Shown here: positions 24,901-37,332 of the stretch, one piece after another | Layout of the letters: every line of letters starts with the position of its first letter | Position numbering within the stretch: the stretch's first letter is position 1 | Made by a program: the position numbers and the translations under genes | Notes under the pieces: model-generated | The model's database searches: none | What the model saw: the letters and a program-made list of their open reading frames with translations, nothing else | Told to the model about the DNA's origin: nothing | Origin: Hydnum rufescens UP504 | Taxonomy: Eukaryota; Basidiomycota; Agaricomycetes; Cantharellales; Hydnaceae | Reading direction: 5' to 3' | Assembly (NCBI GenBank): GCA_014904985.1 | Contig: MU128921.1 | Location: forward strand, 141,944 to 205,943 | Length of the DNA: 64,000 nucleotides

Positions 24901-25890
24901 TAGCAAGACGAGGGGCTGTAATGATGGGGCCGGATAGCGAAAGTTGAAAAAGGTATTGACGGCGCTACCTATAATGCACAGTGTGAGTCCAATGATCCAC
25001 ATCCGGGCTGTGAGTGTGGGCATTTCAGGATCATCAATGTTGGACACGCTAGCTCGGACTTCAGGGTAGGGCGAATCTTCCTCTTCCTCATACTCGGGGT
25101 AGGAGAATGGATGACTCCCAGGGTGGTGGGGAGTTGTTGGTATTTTGTCAGGACTGTAGTCCTCGAGACCGAGCTCGGAGACAACAATACTGTCGGCCTC
25201 TTTCCGACGTTTAGCGCGTGATGGAGGGTCGTATTCATCCTCTTCGAGAGAAATAGGGTTTGTCCTTTGCTCGACGGAAGAGTCTCTTGTTGGGAGGGTA
25301 ACGTGGACTTCACGAGAACTCACGCCAGAACGGGAAAGAGAGATGTTGCCCCGGCCGGAGGAATGGCCTGCTGAATTTGCGGCAGGGGGCGGGTCCATAG
25401 GGGCAGGGAAGGACCTCATGCGAAAAGCATCTGGGCCAGCATTTTCCGGATGGATGTGTGAGGTAGTACTACCGGTGGAGGGAGCGGAATGAGGGGGAAC
25501 ACGATGGTGCAGTCTAGCGGGGGATGGGACAGAGAAGGGAGCATGGGTGATCTGGGTGCTGTAAGATGCACGAGGGGAGAATTGGGAGGTACTGGGAGGT
25601 ATTGGAATGTCTGATGGGTAAGAGGGAGGGTCTTGTTCTAGCTGTTGCTGGTATAGGTCGGCCGTCTGCTGGTGGACCGGCTCTTGTTGCTGGTCTGCGG
25701 TGGTCGGAGGGAGATAGGCGAAGACATCTTCTTCCTCAGATTCTTCCTCTTCCTCCTCGTAGAGATCTGGTGGATAGTCATGGGCGACATCGTCGAAATA
25801 TTCTGGCTCATAGGCGGTCCTGGGCATGCCGTAGGCGTACGGATCGTCTCTGGGGAGAGACTGGCCAGTGGAAGTACTCGGACGGTCCAT
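21991..25890 (-). CDS. OPT-family oligopeptide transporter
   Basis: A proton-coupled plasma-membrane carrier of the fungal/plant OPT family, which imports small peptides, glutathione or metal-chelate peptides. The long first exon encodes an unusual cytoplasmic N-terminus of about 290 residues, rich in Asp/Glu, Pro and Ser (YEEEEEESEEED near residue 45). It is followed by TARMWIIGLTLCIIGSAVN, the first membrane segment, and the OPT signature NPGPFNVK joined to EHVLIYIMTN. Later exons give VNQLFGANAGLGMG, FDWTQIAWIGSPL, EVPDWWYLAVFLF, LLSGRPFTNM spliced to VFKAYSTQTM, FVQDLKLGHYIKV, and WWSKFNYILSSALDSG. The protein ends with NWWGNTVN and a short tail, stopping at 21991. A TTTCAG just upstream of the ATG suggests a 5' intron; a further in-frame ATG exists at 25941. 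The exact substrate is not predictable. Confidence 0.9.
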
Positions 25891-27660
25891 CGGAAACAAC
25901 CTGAAAGAAGTGAGGTTGGCAGTGCATCCAGTCAGGAACAAGAATTGTTATTGCCTGGGTAAGCCTAGTTTGGTTTGGTCTGCCTGGCTGTACTGGTTAT
26001 TCCGAGGGTAGATGCTGAGGATACGGTGGTTGATGCTCGGCTTCCCCGTCGTAACCAACACCCCTGCCACCCACGAGAATGTGCCTGAGCGTTCGGGAGA
26101 TTTGTTGCTATATTCTCCTCGTTTTTCTCTACTGTAGCCGATATCCAATAAACAATAAGCAGTGAACCTATTATTTTCAAGCCCCGCCTCCGCCGACGAC
26201 TCAACGCCAGCCGCGCCGCCGACAATAGCGCTGAGCTCCGCGCCAACCTGTGCGTTTACGTGGGAAGCCACACCATCCACACTGTTTATATATGGGAATA
26301 AGTATTATGTATAAGACAGAACCACGAGGAACCACCCTCCATCGACTTTATTGGGCTTTTCATCAGGCACCACCCAAGATATGGGACACAAGGGCTGCAA
26401 AAGTAAGAGCAACGTGGAGGCATAACTCCCCAGTGTTCCATCCCAGGGGTCACACCTCGCCCTCCTTTGGCATCCTGTACAAAAAGTAATCGAACTCGAC
26501 TACACCGCCTACCGCGATGTAACATATGGCACGTTTTACTCTCCGAGATCTCGACCTCACTAGGCCCGACAGGCACGATCTCAGCCCATAGACGCCCATG
26601 GAGAATCCCCTCTAAGCATCACTCTGTCTGCAAAAAACAAGTGTCCACCAGATCGACAGGGCCCCTTGTGGACGCGCGCCATTCCCCACCCAGATGGAAA
26701 TCCTGTATCTCTTCGGGGACTGTTGGTAAAGCCCCTGGATTTGTTCAACTCTTCAAACGAGGGGGTCAGGCACAATCGTCCCCTTGTCTCGATCCCTCCA
26801 GAAACAAGATCATGAAATCAAGAGCCACGCAAGAGCCGCGATCTTAAGCAATTGAGGTCTTTCTAACGGGACATCGACCTCGCCGCGGAGGTAAGTCTTC
26901 AGTGTCCGGGATGGATGTCTTCGAGGGTACGACGCAGCCTATCAACGAAGAATAAGGATGAGTGGGATGCAAAGAGGGGTCAGCGTTGCAAATTGTGATT
27001 ATTCAAAGGGGTGACTTGATTAGGCATCGAGATGTCCTGCTTTACCTCGTAGTGTCCGGCGGTCCGCTTTTCAGAACTGTCAACGTGTGAAATGATTTAC
27101 GACGGGGTAGACAAGGCCAGTCACAAAGTCTTGGTGTACTGTCTGCTGAACACTAGCAAAAAATTCGAAGACGAGAGTACCCATAAAGATTCAAACCCTT
27201 GTACCTGATCAGGCTCACGTTCTTTAGGTCCGAATTAATGTCCCCCGTAACGACGAGATGCTGGGGCATGAATGCATGCGCAGTCACAGATCCAGACTCA
27301 TGAAAGTACTGCCACAAAAATGTGACACTTCAACACGTGTGTGTACCAATACTCGAATCATCCCCATGCCACTCTCGGTGAGGCGTGGAAAAGTCATCCT
27401 CCGATTAATGAGGAATCTTGTTGCCGAGAATTGCAACCATCTTCGTCAACCTGCTCCCGTGACTCCGAATCATTAATATTTCTATGTCAGAGGAATCGGA
27501 GAAGCAGGACAATTCTCAGCGACTTCACATGCCTACGCTGTACATTACTGTAAATCACAGTCTCATCGTCTTTCCTAATTGTACATCGCCATGCATGACT
27601 TTCGTAGAGGAGCCCAAGTCAACTCATTGCCCCTACCTTATTTCCCAAATTGGATCACGC
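25891..27660. other. 1.8 kb region with no confirmed gene
   Basis: This lies upstream of the OPT gene and downstream of the HIT gene. On the plus strand between about 26480 and 26820, protein-like phrases such as LDYTAYRDVTYGTF, LWTRAIPHPDGNPVSLRG and LLVKPLDLFNSSNEG appear in one frame but are broken by stops (for example near 26560). This suggests a decayed or intron-split gene of unknown family. The remainder, including 26850-27660, shows nothing I can support beyond promoter and 3' untranslated sequence. Confidence 0.35.
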
Positions 27661-28445
27661 TCAGCTAAAGAGCGACATAAGCCATGTGGCTTCTTTCTCC
27701 ATATCTTCTGCGGACCGGAAAATACGCTGGCCTGCTGTGGCGTCCACCTTGAGGGTGGCTGGTTTGTGCCCCACTGTGGGCTGTTGGTCGAATTCATCGG
27801 CAAGCACGCTTTCTGCCCTGTCTAAAGCCGGGTAGACCTAGTGGAATTTCGCGGGACTCAAATGTCTTCCCCGATGATGACTTTTACCAAAAATAATCCA
27901 AACCTACTTCGTCGTTCTTCCCCCCAAAATCGGTGAATTTGCGAGGAAGGACGTGAATATGAACATGAGGAACTGTCTGTCCTGCCGCTGGCCCATCCTA
28001 CGGAAGACGATTTTGAAGCCAGCCCACGAAGTACATCTGTAAGCGAGGACTTCGTCATCGGCGAACAACTGAGGGTCCAGACCTGTACTGCAATAGTTAA
28101 TGATTCCGCCTCGAATGCCTGCTCGATTACTGATCCAATTCTACTAGCGGTCTGGAAGGCATCTGCTATTTCTTCCGGAGAGAGATCTCTTAGACGAGGC
28201 ACGATACGATTGGGAATGACAAGAACATCTAAAACGCCAATATGCATCAGGCCAACACCTTTATTTATTTATTGAAGATTGACTTACGTCCAGGAACTAT
28301 GGGCGAGATGTTCACAATCCCGAAGCAGGTTTTGCCAATGTGAAACGCCTTGCCAGCTGCAGTGAGAAACGCACCGGTGATGATAAAGATATCATGATCT
28401 CACCTGTTTGGTGACGTCAAATGCGGAGAAGAAAAGTTTGCTCAT
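27661..28445 (-). CDS. HNT2: HIT-family dinucleoside polyphosphate hydrolase (FHIT/Hnt2/Aph1 type)
   Basis: It hydrolyses diadenosine polyphosphates such as Ap3A and Ap4A to AMP plus a nucleotide. The first exon (ATG 28443-28445) reads [14 protein letters not shown], then [20 protein letters not shown]. The main exon has [19 protein letters not shown] and [18 protein letters not shown]. After a short intron comes [19 protein letters not shown], holding the histidine triad HVHIHVLP with the catalytic middle His. The C-terminal exon carries [20 protein letters not shown] then [12 protein letters not shown], typical of fungal FHIT proteins, and stops at 27661. The catalytic triad is intact and the length of about 180-200 residues is normal. 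At least four introns are present. Confidence 0.88.
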
Positions 28446-28756
28446 ATATAGTTCCAATTGTGCACTTCAAAGTTCTAGGGGAGCGAAGGCGTCGAAAGTT
28501 CGGTAGTCACACCACTGTCACAAACCGCTCTCTTGGTCACTACCTTGCTCGAAAGTTCAGGCGTCTTGTTTTTTTTTTTTCGGGTGAGGGGGAGCGGTGA
28601 GAGAGAAGCTTGAATTTACTTCCAGATCTACATGCATAGGAGACCGAACCCACTGATTTAAACTTTTGCCTACTGATATATAAGTAATGGTATAGGTACA
28701 ATGGTCCACTGTAGCAATGGACTAATATACAAATGGCGAGGATCTCGTGGGGCCCC
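28446..28756. other. Intergenic region, HNT2 promoter and TFB3 3' end
   Basis: The region contains a 12-T run at about 28569-28580 and an AT-rich part near 28660-28730. Both flanking genes lie on the minus strand, so this should hold the HNT2 5' region and the TFB3 3' untranslated region. No gene or repeat is seen. Confidence 0.4.
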
Positions 28757-30105
28757 CTAGACCGCGGACAGCATTGCGCTTTCAGGTGAAGTATTTGGGA
28801 TAGGTTGGACAGCTAACCCCACCACACTCGTTCGAATGGCTCTGTCCCATGCTTCGCGAATATCGTATCCTCCGGCTCTCAGCACATCCCTGCCCACAAG
28901 ATCCCGCACCAGTGCATCCGTTCCGGGATCTCCGTACTGCGTGCGCAACACAAATTTGTCCTGATGAGTGTACCAATCATCCGTGAACGGAACGTGGGGT
29001 TCATCCTTCACTGTGCTTCGCATTCGAGCAGCCGTATTGGCGGCTGCGGATGTCGATGCTTGGGCAGCGGCCGTCGGTGCTTTTCGAAGAGCGCGTTTCT
29101 GTGCTGCTGCACGAGATTTGGCGATAACTTTTGTTGCGGATTTATCAGTGGATTGCTACATATTGTGATGAGTCATCATCTTCCAAAATCGGTAATCAGA
29201 CAAACCAGGATGTCAATGATGCCTTGCTTCTCTCGCTCTCGCTCCATGCGTTCGTCTTCCTCTAAAAGTCGGGCTTCTTCTGCCCGTTCTAGCTGTTCGC
29301 GTTGCACGCGCTCCTCCTCTGCCCTGACAATCGCTGCTTCTCGTTCCTCACGCTGGATATTGAGCTCTGTAAGCGCAGCATTTTCTACACGGAGCTTGGC
29401 TATTCGCGCTTCCGTTTCCACTTTATCCCGATCATTGATAAGATTGAATGCTGGTGGGTGTCCATTGCTCAGCAGGCGGCTGAAAATAATTATAGCAGAC
29501 AACACACTGATATCTTCGACTTCCTCAAGATAGTCATTATAGGATCGAAGATCCGAGAAATCCTCTCGCCTTTTACTGAATCTGAAGACGACATGAGGCA
29601 AGCAGTTGGCAATGAGAGTGGAAGACCGTACTCCTTAGCGATCCGCCGTCGAACTGCAACTTCCTTCTCAACGACAAGATCCTCAAACGTTTGTGGGGTG
29701 AATGCCATCTTCCGTAGGATCTTTCCACACATGGGACACCCTTGGGGCCCCAAAGTGAAGAGCCGATCGATGCAAGATTCACACCTGCAAGTAGTAAGCC
29801 TCATAATCGACGGCATTCGAGCCGAGGAAGACATACATCTTGTGATAGCACGAGCTGACGAGGAGGCGCAAATTTGGGTTAAGATATCGGTCGCTCTTGC
29901 ACACAGGCATTCATCTTCCTTGGACTGTACAACTTTCGACATAAGTAGGGATCATTGGCTCACATTAAGGAAGACAGACTGAATATTCGGTGGTTTTCCC
30001 GGTAGCGTCTTTCACGCCCCCCAAGAATGCTTGAGTACTTGGCGTCGTAATTACCCTCCCAGGAGCTGCACGTTTCTGTGGTCCTTTCAGCCATGGCACT
30101 GACAT
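28757..30105 (-). CDS. TFB3: TFIIH subunit TFB3 / CDK-activating kinase assembly factor MAT1
   Basis: A RING-finger protein that tethers the cyclin-dependent kinase module to core TFIIH for transcription initiation and nucleotide excision repair. The start at 30105 gives MSVPWLKGPQKRAAPGRV, matching the Pro/Lys-rich N-terminus of basidiomycete homologues. The RING includes VCKSDRYLNPNLRLLVSSCY then, after an intron, CESCIDRLFTLGPQGCPMCG and ILRKMAFTPQTFEDL. The long coiled coil follows with EKEVAVRRRIAKE, KRREDFSDLRSYNDYLEEVE, FNLINDRDKVETEARIAKL and a Glu/Arg-rich helix. The C-terminal exon stops at 28757. The first RING cysteine (DEC) and the second (PVC) are in different frames because one C appears to be missing at 29906-29908 (see findings). 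Otherwise the gene looks intact. Confidence 0.85.
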
Positions 30106-32352
30106 GGTTCTGCTTCCAGATCGGGGCTTTGACTCAACGCCGGAGACTGCGACTGCATGGGGGATACATGATCCACATCTTCTATGGCCCTGCTGCTGTC
30201 GTAGCAGTCAGATGGTGACACAGCTATTTTAGGAAGCATAAGGGCAGAACCAGTTAAATTCTTTTCGCTGAACTTTTCGAAATTGGCATGCGTCTGTGTA
30301 TCCATGTGAATGTCTGAAATTCTCAAAACATATGCGAGAGCTATGAGTTCTTAGCTTGGAGCAGTGGAATCACTTCTCACCTAAGAATCCATTGCATAAC
30401 CCATTTCTTCCCTCTCCAGTCTAGGCCACACTCCGCTGCTAGACTACCGAGGCTCTCTCTCTGTAGCCGCCAAGGTCTCGAACTACTCCCCCATTCCCTT
30501 TTCATGATTCTCCGCTGTCATGCTCCGCATCCGATCCTGGCCCCAGCCACTTAGGTCATTTACGAAGCTTTCCATCAGCAGTCCTCATCACACCTTCCCC
30601 TCTCGTCACGTTCAAAATCACTTCCGTGACTTCGTCAGGATCTCCCAGTTGTCCTCATCCCATTATCGAGATATTCTTCCATGAGATCATGTATTGGTGC
30701 ATAACCATTGACACGCCCAATTTCGGGATCAGAGCCTATATGTGGCCAAAGCGCCGGCTACAACCGTGAGTACGCAGAGTAGAAAGAGGCTACCTCCAGT
30801 GCCAGAATCTCTCCAAGGAGAAAAATCCAGGTTAAGGATGAATAAATTGGGAATATGCCCCCGTAATTCATCCTTGTTTTACGGCTACCTTTGAAAAGGA
30901 ATGGGCGCCAAACATCTCGTCACAATCTTGAGGATGAGCTGTTGACGAGTAAATGCAATGGGAAGAGCCGACGTGTACGTCCAGATTTGTTGTGCATGTA
31001 TGTATACGGTAGAAAACTGTTGGTACGTTCACTTTGTACGGGATCGCAACCCCTAATCTGCGCTCCTAGATCGGAAAATTCGATAGATATGTAACGATGA
31101 ACGCGCAAGTTCTCAAAGGACTTATCCTGTGTTATGACCCAACATCCGAACATCGAGCCAGAATAGCCACCGCCCCTCCGCTTCCTCATGTCAGAACTCA
31201 CCCGTGACGTCCAGTTCAGCAGATGCACCGCCTCTACCCCAGCCATCAGCTTGTCGACATTCGACCCGTTGCAATGCCTGAAGCCGCACTTGAGCGCAGG
31301 ACGGACCATTCCCTTTCACTCCAGTGGGTTCTCTGGATCTGATTGGTCTTTGTGATGAATTGTGAGACCGTAAACAACCAAACCTTGGAGACCGATATTG
31401 TGGTCAATTCACGGCGAATAACGATTCCTCTCGGGCCAGTGAACAGCCCATATCGTAGCAGGTTGTAAGGTGAAGGACGCCATTTCTGGGTTGTATTCTT
31501 TACCATGTCCTTCGAGAAGACCACATTAGTGGTCGTGTGCGGCTTACTCCATCCCGCAGCGGCCGACCGGTACTAGACTCACCCTCACAATCAATGTGAA
31601 TCAACCTTGGGTTACCCGCACTTCCCCGCACTGATCAGCGGGTCGTCGTCGTTGGAGATCGTCAAAACATATCTCCAGGTCTGTGGATTCACCTTCCCGC
31701 TTTATTCCTGGCAATATTACAGTAACCCGTCGCAATTCAACCAAAAAAAATTGGCCTTCGTGCAGTTTGAGTTTATACACTTCCTCCATTATAGGCACAT
31801 ATCAACCAATACATGAAATCTGAGGTCATCTGTCTCATGCTCGATATTGCTAAAAATATTTAGTCGGCAGGGACAGAAGTACATTGTGACCGCACCTAAG
31901 GCATCGATATTCGCGCCGCTAGCATGGCTCACCATTCGTTAGCGTGTTCATTGGCGGGCTTGTGCGGGTCGTTGCACCCTCAATTTATTACCCCTTGGTG
32001 TGACTCAAGTTCGCCAGTTCTGCCCACACAAAGCTGCGTTCCGTTTTTAGGTTTGCATCTTTCTTCTTTCGAATCGACTATTTTTGAGTGTGATTTCCAA
32101 ATCGGGCTCATGCTCAGGATCGGAGAGGTGGGTAAATGACCATATGCGATGGTAACAATTCTGACGTTGGTTCCTTAGGCCGACTACGGGGAAACAATTA
32201 GGGTACACAGTCGATCCGGGGAGGCCCAATTGCTACCATTTAGAGGGCGTGGCGGCCTATGGGTAGGAGTGGGAGTCCTCATTGACTGTGTGCCCAAGAA
32301 ACGCAGACATCAGACACTATTTGGATACCCGATCTTCTGAACCTCCCTAAAC
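30106..32352. other. 2.2 kb region without a confirmed gene
   Basis: This separates the divergent TFB3 and SYG1 genes. The part near 30400-30700 is pyrimidine-rich. On the minus strand, about 31250-31520 encodes LLRYGLFTGPRGIVIRREL and about 30920-31300 encodes a segment with VEAVHLLNWTSRVSSDM. These look faintly protein-like but do not join into a recognisable domain. No RNA gene or repeat was found. Confidence 0.35.
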
Positions 32353-35300
32353 ATGAAGTTTGCAAGGTATCTAGAAGATACACAGGTGCGAGACGTCCAT
32401 TCTTGTCGTGGGACAGCCATGGATGAGCTCGACGTCTGCTCTAGATCCCGGAGTGGAAGCGGGCTTACATGTTCGTGAAATAGCGCTGCGATTGCGTGCA
32501 TTGTTGCCCCTATCCTAATTTTTTTTTCATAGTGACTATTGTCGCCTCAAGAAATGCATCTCTCAGATAGTCTTGGCCACCAGCCTGGAATCCGAATGGC
32601 ACTCGTCCTCCGTGCCCTCGATTTCTGCCGCCATTGAGTCAGAAGGACTGTCGGTTCCTTATAAGGGGGCACCCTATAGTCCTACTGGCGGACGGATCGG
32701 CACCACAGAGCCACCGAGTCCAGATGCCCCTCCTCAGTACGGAAGCCAGAGGAATTCTCAACCAACCCTTAAAATACAGCAACCCCCAGTTGCGCTGTAT
32801 GCTGGTGCGAGAACCTTGCACGATATTCCCCCACCCACAAATCTTGAGGCAGGGACTGGCCCCGGGGAGGTAAGGCTCTAATTCTCTCCTCATGAAGAGG
32901 TCGCACTAATATGGGGCTGCGGTGAGGGTCAGCGACCCAAACGACCTTATTCCATACTGCGGCCACGCCCATCGAGCTTCTCATCCACTTTTGGAACACT
33001 ACCACTCTTCTCTATGCCCCCAATAAGCAAGCCTGCTCCTCCGACTTGTGAGTAATGCGGATGTTGCTTCCTCGAAGGAATTCGTCCAGATTCACCTATT
33101 GAATTCCAAAAGATGCCGGTTTACGCGATATTATGATTACTCTGACCCCAGTTCAACTTCGATTTTTCAAGATGCTAAACGAAGAATTGAGGAAAGTCGA
33201 CAAGTTCTACGTTGAGCGTGAATGTGACGCATTAGCCCTTTCATCCCTCCTCAAGAAGCAGCTTCGGGAACTGCAACGCCGTCTTGTTGATGTTCGTAGC
33301 CTCTTGCTTCATATATTTCTTTGTGCCCTATTCATTTCTCCTTGTAGGATTCCGAGCCTGTGATCTCACATCGATGGCTGTCTTCACTCGAACTGCTGAA
33401 TCCTGTCAAGCAGCTTTCATCGGCCGCTCGAGATAAACTGAACAAGTCTCCCTCCGACGGTAATTTTCGGGGTGGCTATGCATTGAACTCCGAAGGGGAG
33501 AGTACCAACGCCCTTAATCCAGAGGAGTATCACCAGAACAAGAAGAAGCTGAAGAAGGCGCTTCTAGAGCATTATCGGTGTGTCGTATGTTTTGGCTGCG
33601 TTTAGGTCTCCACATTTACCCGGAATCCTTGCCACCTAGTGGCATGGAACTCTTGAATAACTATCGCGTGCGTCAATTTGGCTTATACAGTCACCATTTA
33701 TTTACCTCCGAGACTTTTTGTTTAGATTCTTAACCTTACTGGCTTTCGCAAGGCCCTGAAAAAATTCGAGAAAGTTACCAAAATCCCCGCTCAGAATCCG
33801 TACATGACAGAAAAAGTGAGTGTATATTTAGGTAATTCTCAATTCGTTTTTGAAGGCGCGATGTGTACAGGTCGAGGCATGCTCCTTCTCAAGTGACATA
33901 AGATTACAACAAATGATGAAGGAGGTGGAAGATGTTTATGCGCAGGTCTTTGGTAAGTTTCAATGATTATATAATTGTTGTCTACTGATTCCAACGCCTC
34001 GGTAGGCGGTGGAGACCGGAAAGCAGCACGATCTAGACTCAGGACCTTAAAACAGCCAAGAACTCATCACTGGAAAACATTCCGATCCGGGGCGTTCATA
34101 GGCGTAAGCCTCCCTACACTGATACACGGAATATATCTCAGTGCGATTTTCCGCGTGACGCCCCAGAATCTGCCCCACTCACGTGGATCCATGCAGGTCT
34201 CCAGCCCAAAGCAAGAGCTGCAATCCCCGCCTCGAGTATTCTTTTGCAACTATATGGAAGTTTCTTCGTCCTTATCTTGTTTTTGCTCTTGATTACCTTC
34301 AATATTGTGGCGTGGTCCCGCGCTCGTATAAACTACGTTTTCATTTTCGGTGAGCCAGTCATCACAGCTCGTACCCACTTGCAGATGTTTACATCCATCA
34401 CTATATCACAGGATTAGACTTGCGAACAACTATTGATCCTCGCGAATATGTGGAAATCCCTTCTTTACTGTTCCTTACGCTCAGCTACGCTTTTTGGTTA
34501 TCCTTTGCCGGACTTGGCACTGTCTCACCGACGACGTGGCCACTCGGTGAGACTTCGTATGTTTGTAAGATCGAGCTGTGATCTGATCATCTCCTCCAGC
34601 GTGGTTGCTATTTGCCGCCTTGCTTATTTTTGTTCCACTTAGGATATATATCCGTCCATCGCGCTGGTGGTTCATCCGCAAAGCTGGAAGACTACTGGCC
34701 TCTGGAACCTGTCGAGTCGAGGCAAGTTAAACGATCTTCTCACCGCACATTGTATCTAATGAACAATGTAGTTCACAGGTGACTAGCATTGTCCTCATAC
34801 CTCGGCGTATTCTTTGTTGATTCTTGTGCTTTTTTCCCATAGACTTTTGGCTGGGCGACCAATTCTGTAGTCTGAGTTTCACCTTGTCAATGCTCTGGGT
34901 GGCTGGATGCGCATATCGCAATGACTGGCAAGCGGACACAGTACAGAAGTGTAGTCTGAGCGATCAGTGGGGCCTGCCGTGTGCCCTGAGTGGGTTACCG
35001 TCAGCCCTTCGTTTGATCCAGTGCGTCAGGCGATACAAGGATGGTGGCCAGTACATGAATTTGATCAATGTTCGTTTTTCATCATCTGAATCCTTGGGCT
35101 AGGTATACTGAAGAGTCGCTTCATAGGCCGGGAAGTATCTATCTAGGATTCTGTACTACGTCTTCTATTTCCTGTGGCGTCAGCAGGGAGGCCAATTGCA
35201 GGGATATTCTTTTGCTCTGTTTTGGGTCTTCGCGATTATCATGTCTGTATATCTCGCAGGCTGGGTATGTCACGATGCCGTTTCCTATCAAATTTCGTTG

Positions 35301-35877
35301 AATCGTGACAGATCATTCCAGGACATGTTGGTGGATTGGTCCGTGCTTGACCCGAATGCACCGTATAAATTCCTACGATCCAACCTGATATATACGAATT
35401 ACATACCGGTACGCGTATCTCCTCCTTCAGCATTCGTTCCACTCATGACGTTTTCCCACCAGTTCTACTATTTTGCGATCGTGGGTCATCTAATCATGAC
35501 GGAAAACTGTTATTTTTCTGACCTGCAAATGAGCAGATTTTCAATGTCGCTGTGCGCTTTTCGTGGGTAGGGCTTTTCTCCCATTCCTCAAGCACTTTGC
35601 TGTCAGATCCTTCGTTTTGGCCGTCTTGGAGGTAATCCGACGTGTGATATGGAACTTCCGTGGGTCTTGTGGTCTTCTACTCTCCAACCTTTTCTCACGA
35701 ATTCACGTCTTTCTAGTTCGCCTGGAGAACGAGCACATCGGAAATATTGATCAATACCGCGTGACGCGTGAAGTGCCGTTGCCGTACATTGTCCGGGATG
35801 ATGATAAAGAGAATGTGTATTCAGACAATAGGGAAACCGAACGCCGGAAAACTTTTGTCTCCTTCCTCCTGCTTTGA
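32353..35877 (+). CDS. SYG1: SYG1/XPR1-type SPX-EXS phosphate exporter
   Basis: A membrane protein with a cytosolic SPX domain that senses inositol pyrophosphates and a C-terminal EXS domain that exports phosphate. The SPX start is exact: [11 protein letters not shown] at 32353, an intron, IPEWKRAYI, a second intron, then [13 protein letters not shown] Pro/Ser-rich insert follows (32580-32880). Later SPX exons carry [53 protein letters not shown] and [14 protein letters not shown]. Membrane segments then include [20 protein letters not shown] and [18 protein letters not shown]. The EXS domain shows [42 protein letters not shown] and RLENEHIGN. Reading ends at 35877 after a polar tail, or a further intron near 35860 could extend it to about 36025. 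Phosphate responsiveness is inferred from the family. Confidence 0.88.
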
Positions 35878-37332
35878 ATTCCTCGCAATGTCAAGTTATT
35901 CCAGAGGTAGTTTCTCCATTTTTGCATCGTGTGCGCATATTTTTCTGACTGTTTTATTCGAATGGCAGGTGGCCAGGATCCACCCCTTCCTCGAACGACA
36001 TTTTCCTCCCATCATCACCCTCTAGCCCTCTATTATTGTTTGACATACCCCGCTTTTGTTCATTGGGATCACCCTTTATGTGACACTCCTCAGCCTTCGT
36101 GCACGCTTGCCTAATAGTCTCAGCCACACCTTCACTCTGCTTCCACCATCATCTATGCCAGCGCCTTGGATTTTCCCTTGTCCCCGATGCAACTAATATC
36201 ATGATGCCCTCAGCAGCCTTCCTTTCAGAATGCATCCAATCCCATTCCCATGTCACCCTATTTTCTCCTTTGAGTTCTTCACCATCTCTTTTTACCCCGG
36301 TGCGAGAACACTCTCATTTCCTATTTCTACATTGTTTCTATCCAAAGACCAGTACGGACACATGGCAATCCCCAAGTCCGTAAGGTTGAGCTTGGAGTCA
36401 CTTGGGCATTGCACAGGAGGCACAAAGTTGGCTGTGTCTGCATTGCGCGTATATCTAGTATTCGTTCAAGACGGACCAATTTGATTTCGACACCATTCTC
36501 TCGGAATAATATTGATGTCAATATGGGGCTTGGCATTTCGCCGTGGAAGCACGGATTTGAGAAGTGATAGTGGTGGACTACGAGGATTCGCAGACCCCTT
36601 ACATTGGCGCTGAGTGAGATCTCCTAAATATCGATAGTATTCATGAAGATTGTGATTCCCCATGGGGATATCCCGTCGAAACATTCTTGAGAGATTGCGG
36701 CTATGGCGTTATCAATTGACCGGTCCTCCCCGGGAGGCCATCTTTCTTCCACCACTCCCCCAATTTGTACGGTTCAGGTCATCGATTAGGAAGAAAGCGC
36801 TGAATTGGAAAGGGACGATCGGGGGATTCATCGATGTGCCGCCGCCTATTCCATAGGCTAATCAAACAGATGAATAGTTTTTTGGTTCATCGTGCGGTGC
36901 GCGAAACCTACAATTGTCTTCCTATGGATCGTCAGAGTGGATGTATGCAGCTCAATTCGGAAGGGGTTGTTTGAGTCGACTAGTTGCACAAGGGGAGAGT
37001 GGAGAGTATACGATCGCGGAGGACCCAATAGTGCCGCCCTTGCCCAAATAAAGGCATCCTGGGGTGAAAAAGAGCCCGAATGACTCCGAGGACCAAACAT
37101 AGGTTAGCTACGCGCTCCACATACAGTCACCATGACGTCCCGGCAGAATTTTCAAGAGGGTGCCACCAAGAAATTGAATAGAAACGTTAAACACCCGCAC
37201 TCATTGCCGCGAAGCTCAAGTCGTGTCATGACACTGGCGTACGAGGCAACAGGGTCACTTCGGGTGGGATGAAGTATTCCCTTGATTTCATGGACTCGCC
37301 AGTGCCCGGGGGCGGACGTTTATCCTTGGTAA
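35878..37332. other. 1.45 kb region without a supported gene
   Basis: The first part is pyrimidine-rich 3' flank of SYG1. Short frames on both strands around 36330-37100 show no motif and no splice logic. No repeat or RNA gene was seen. Confidence 0.4.

Noticed and set aside
36327..37100. Several short frames on both strands after SYG1
   Set aside because: There are no motifs, no consistent splice sites and no protein-like pattern.
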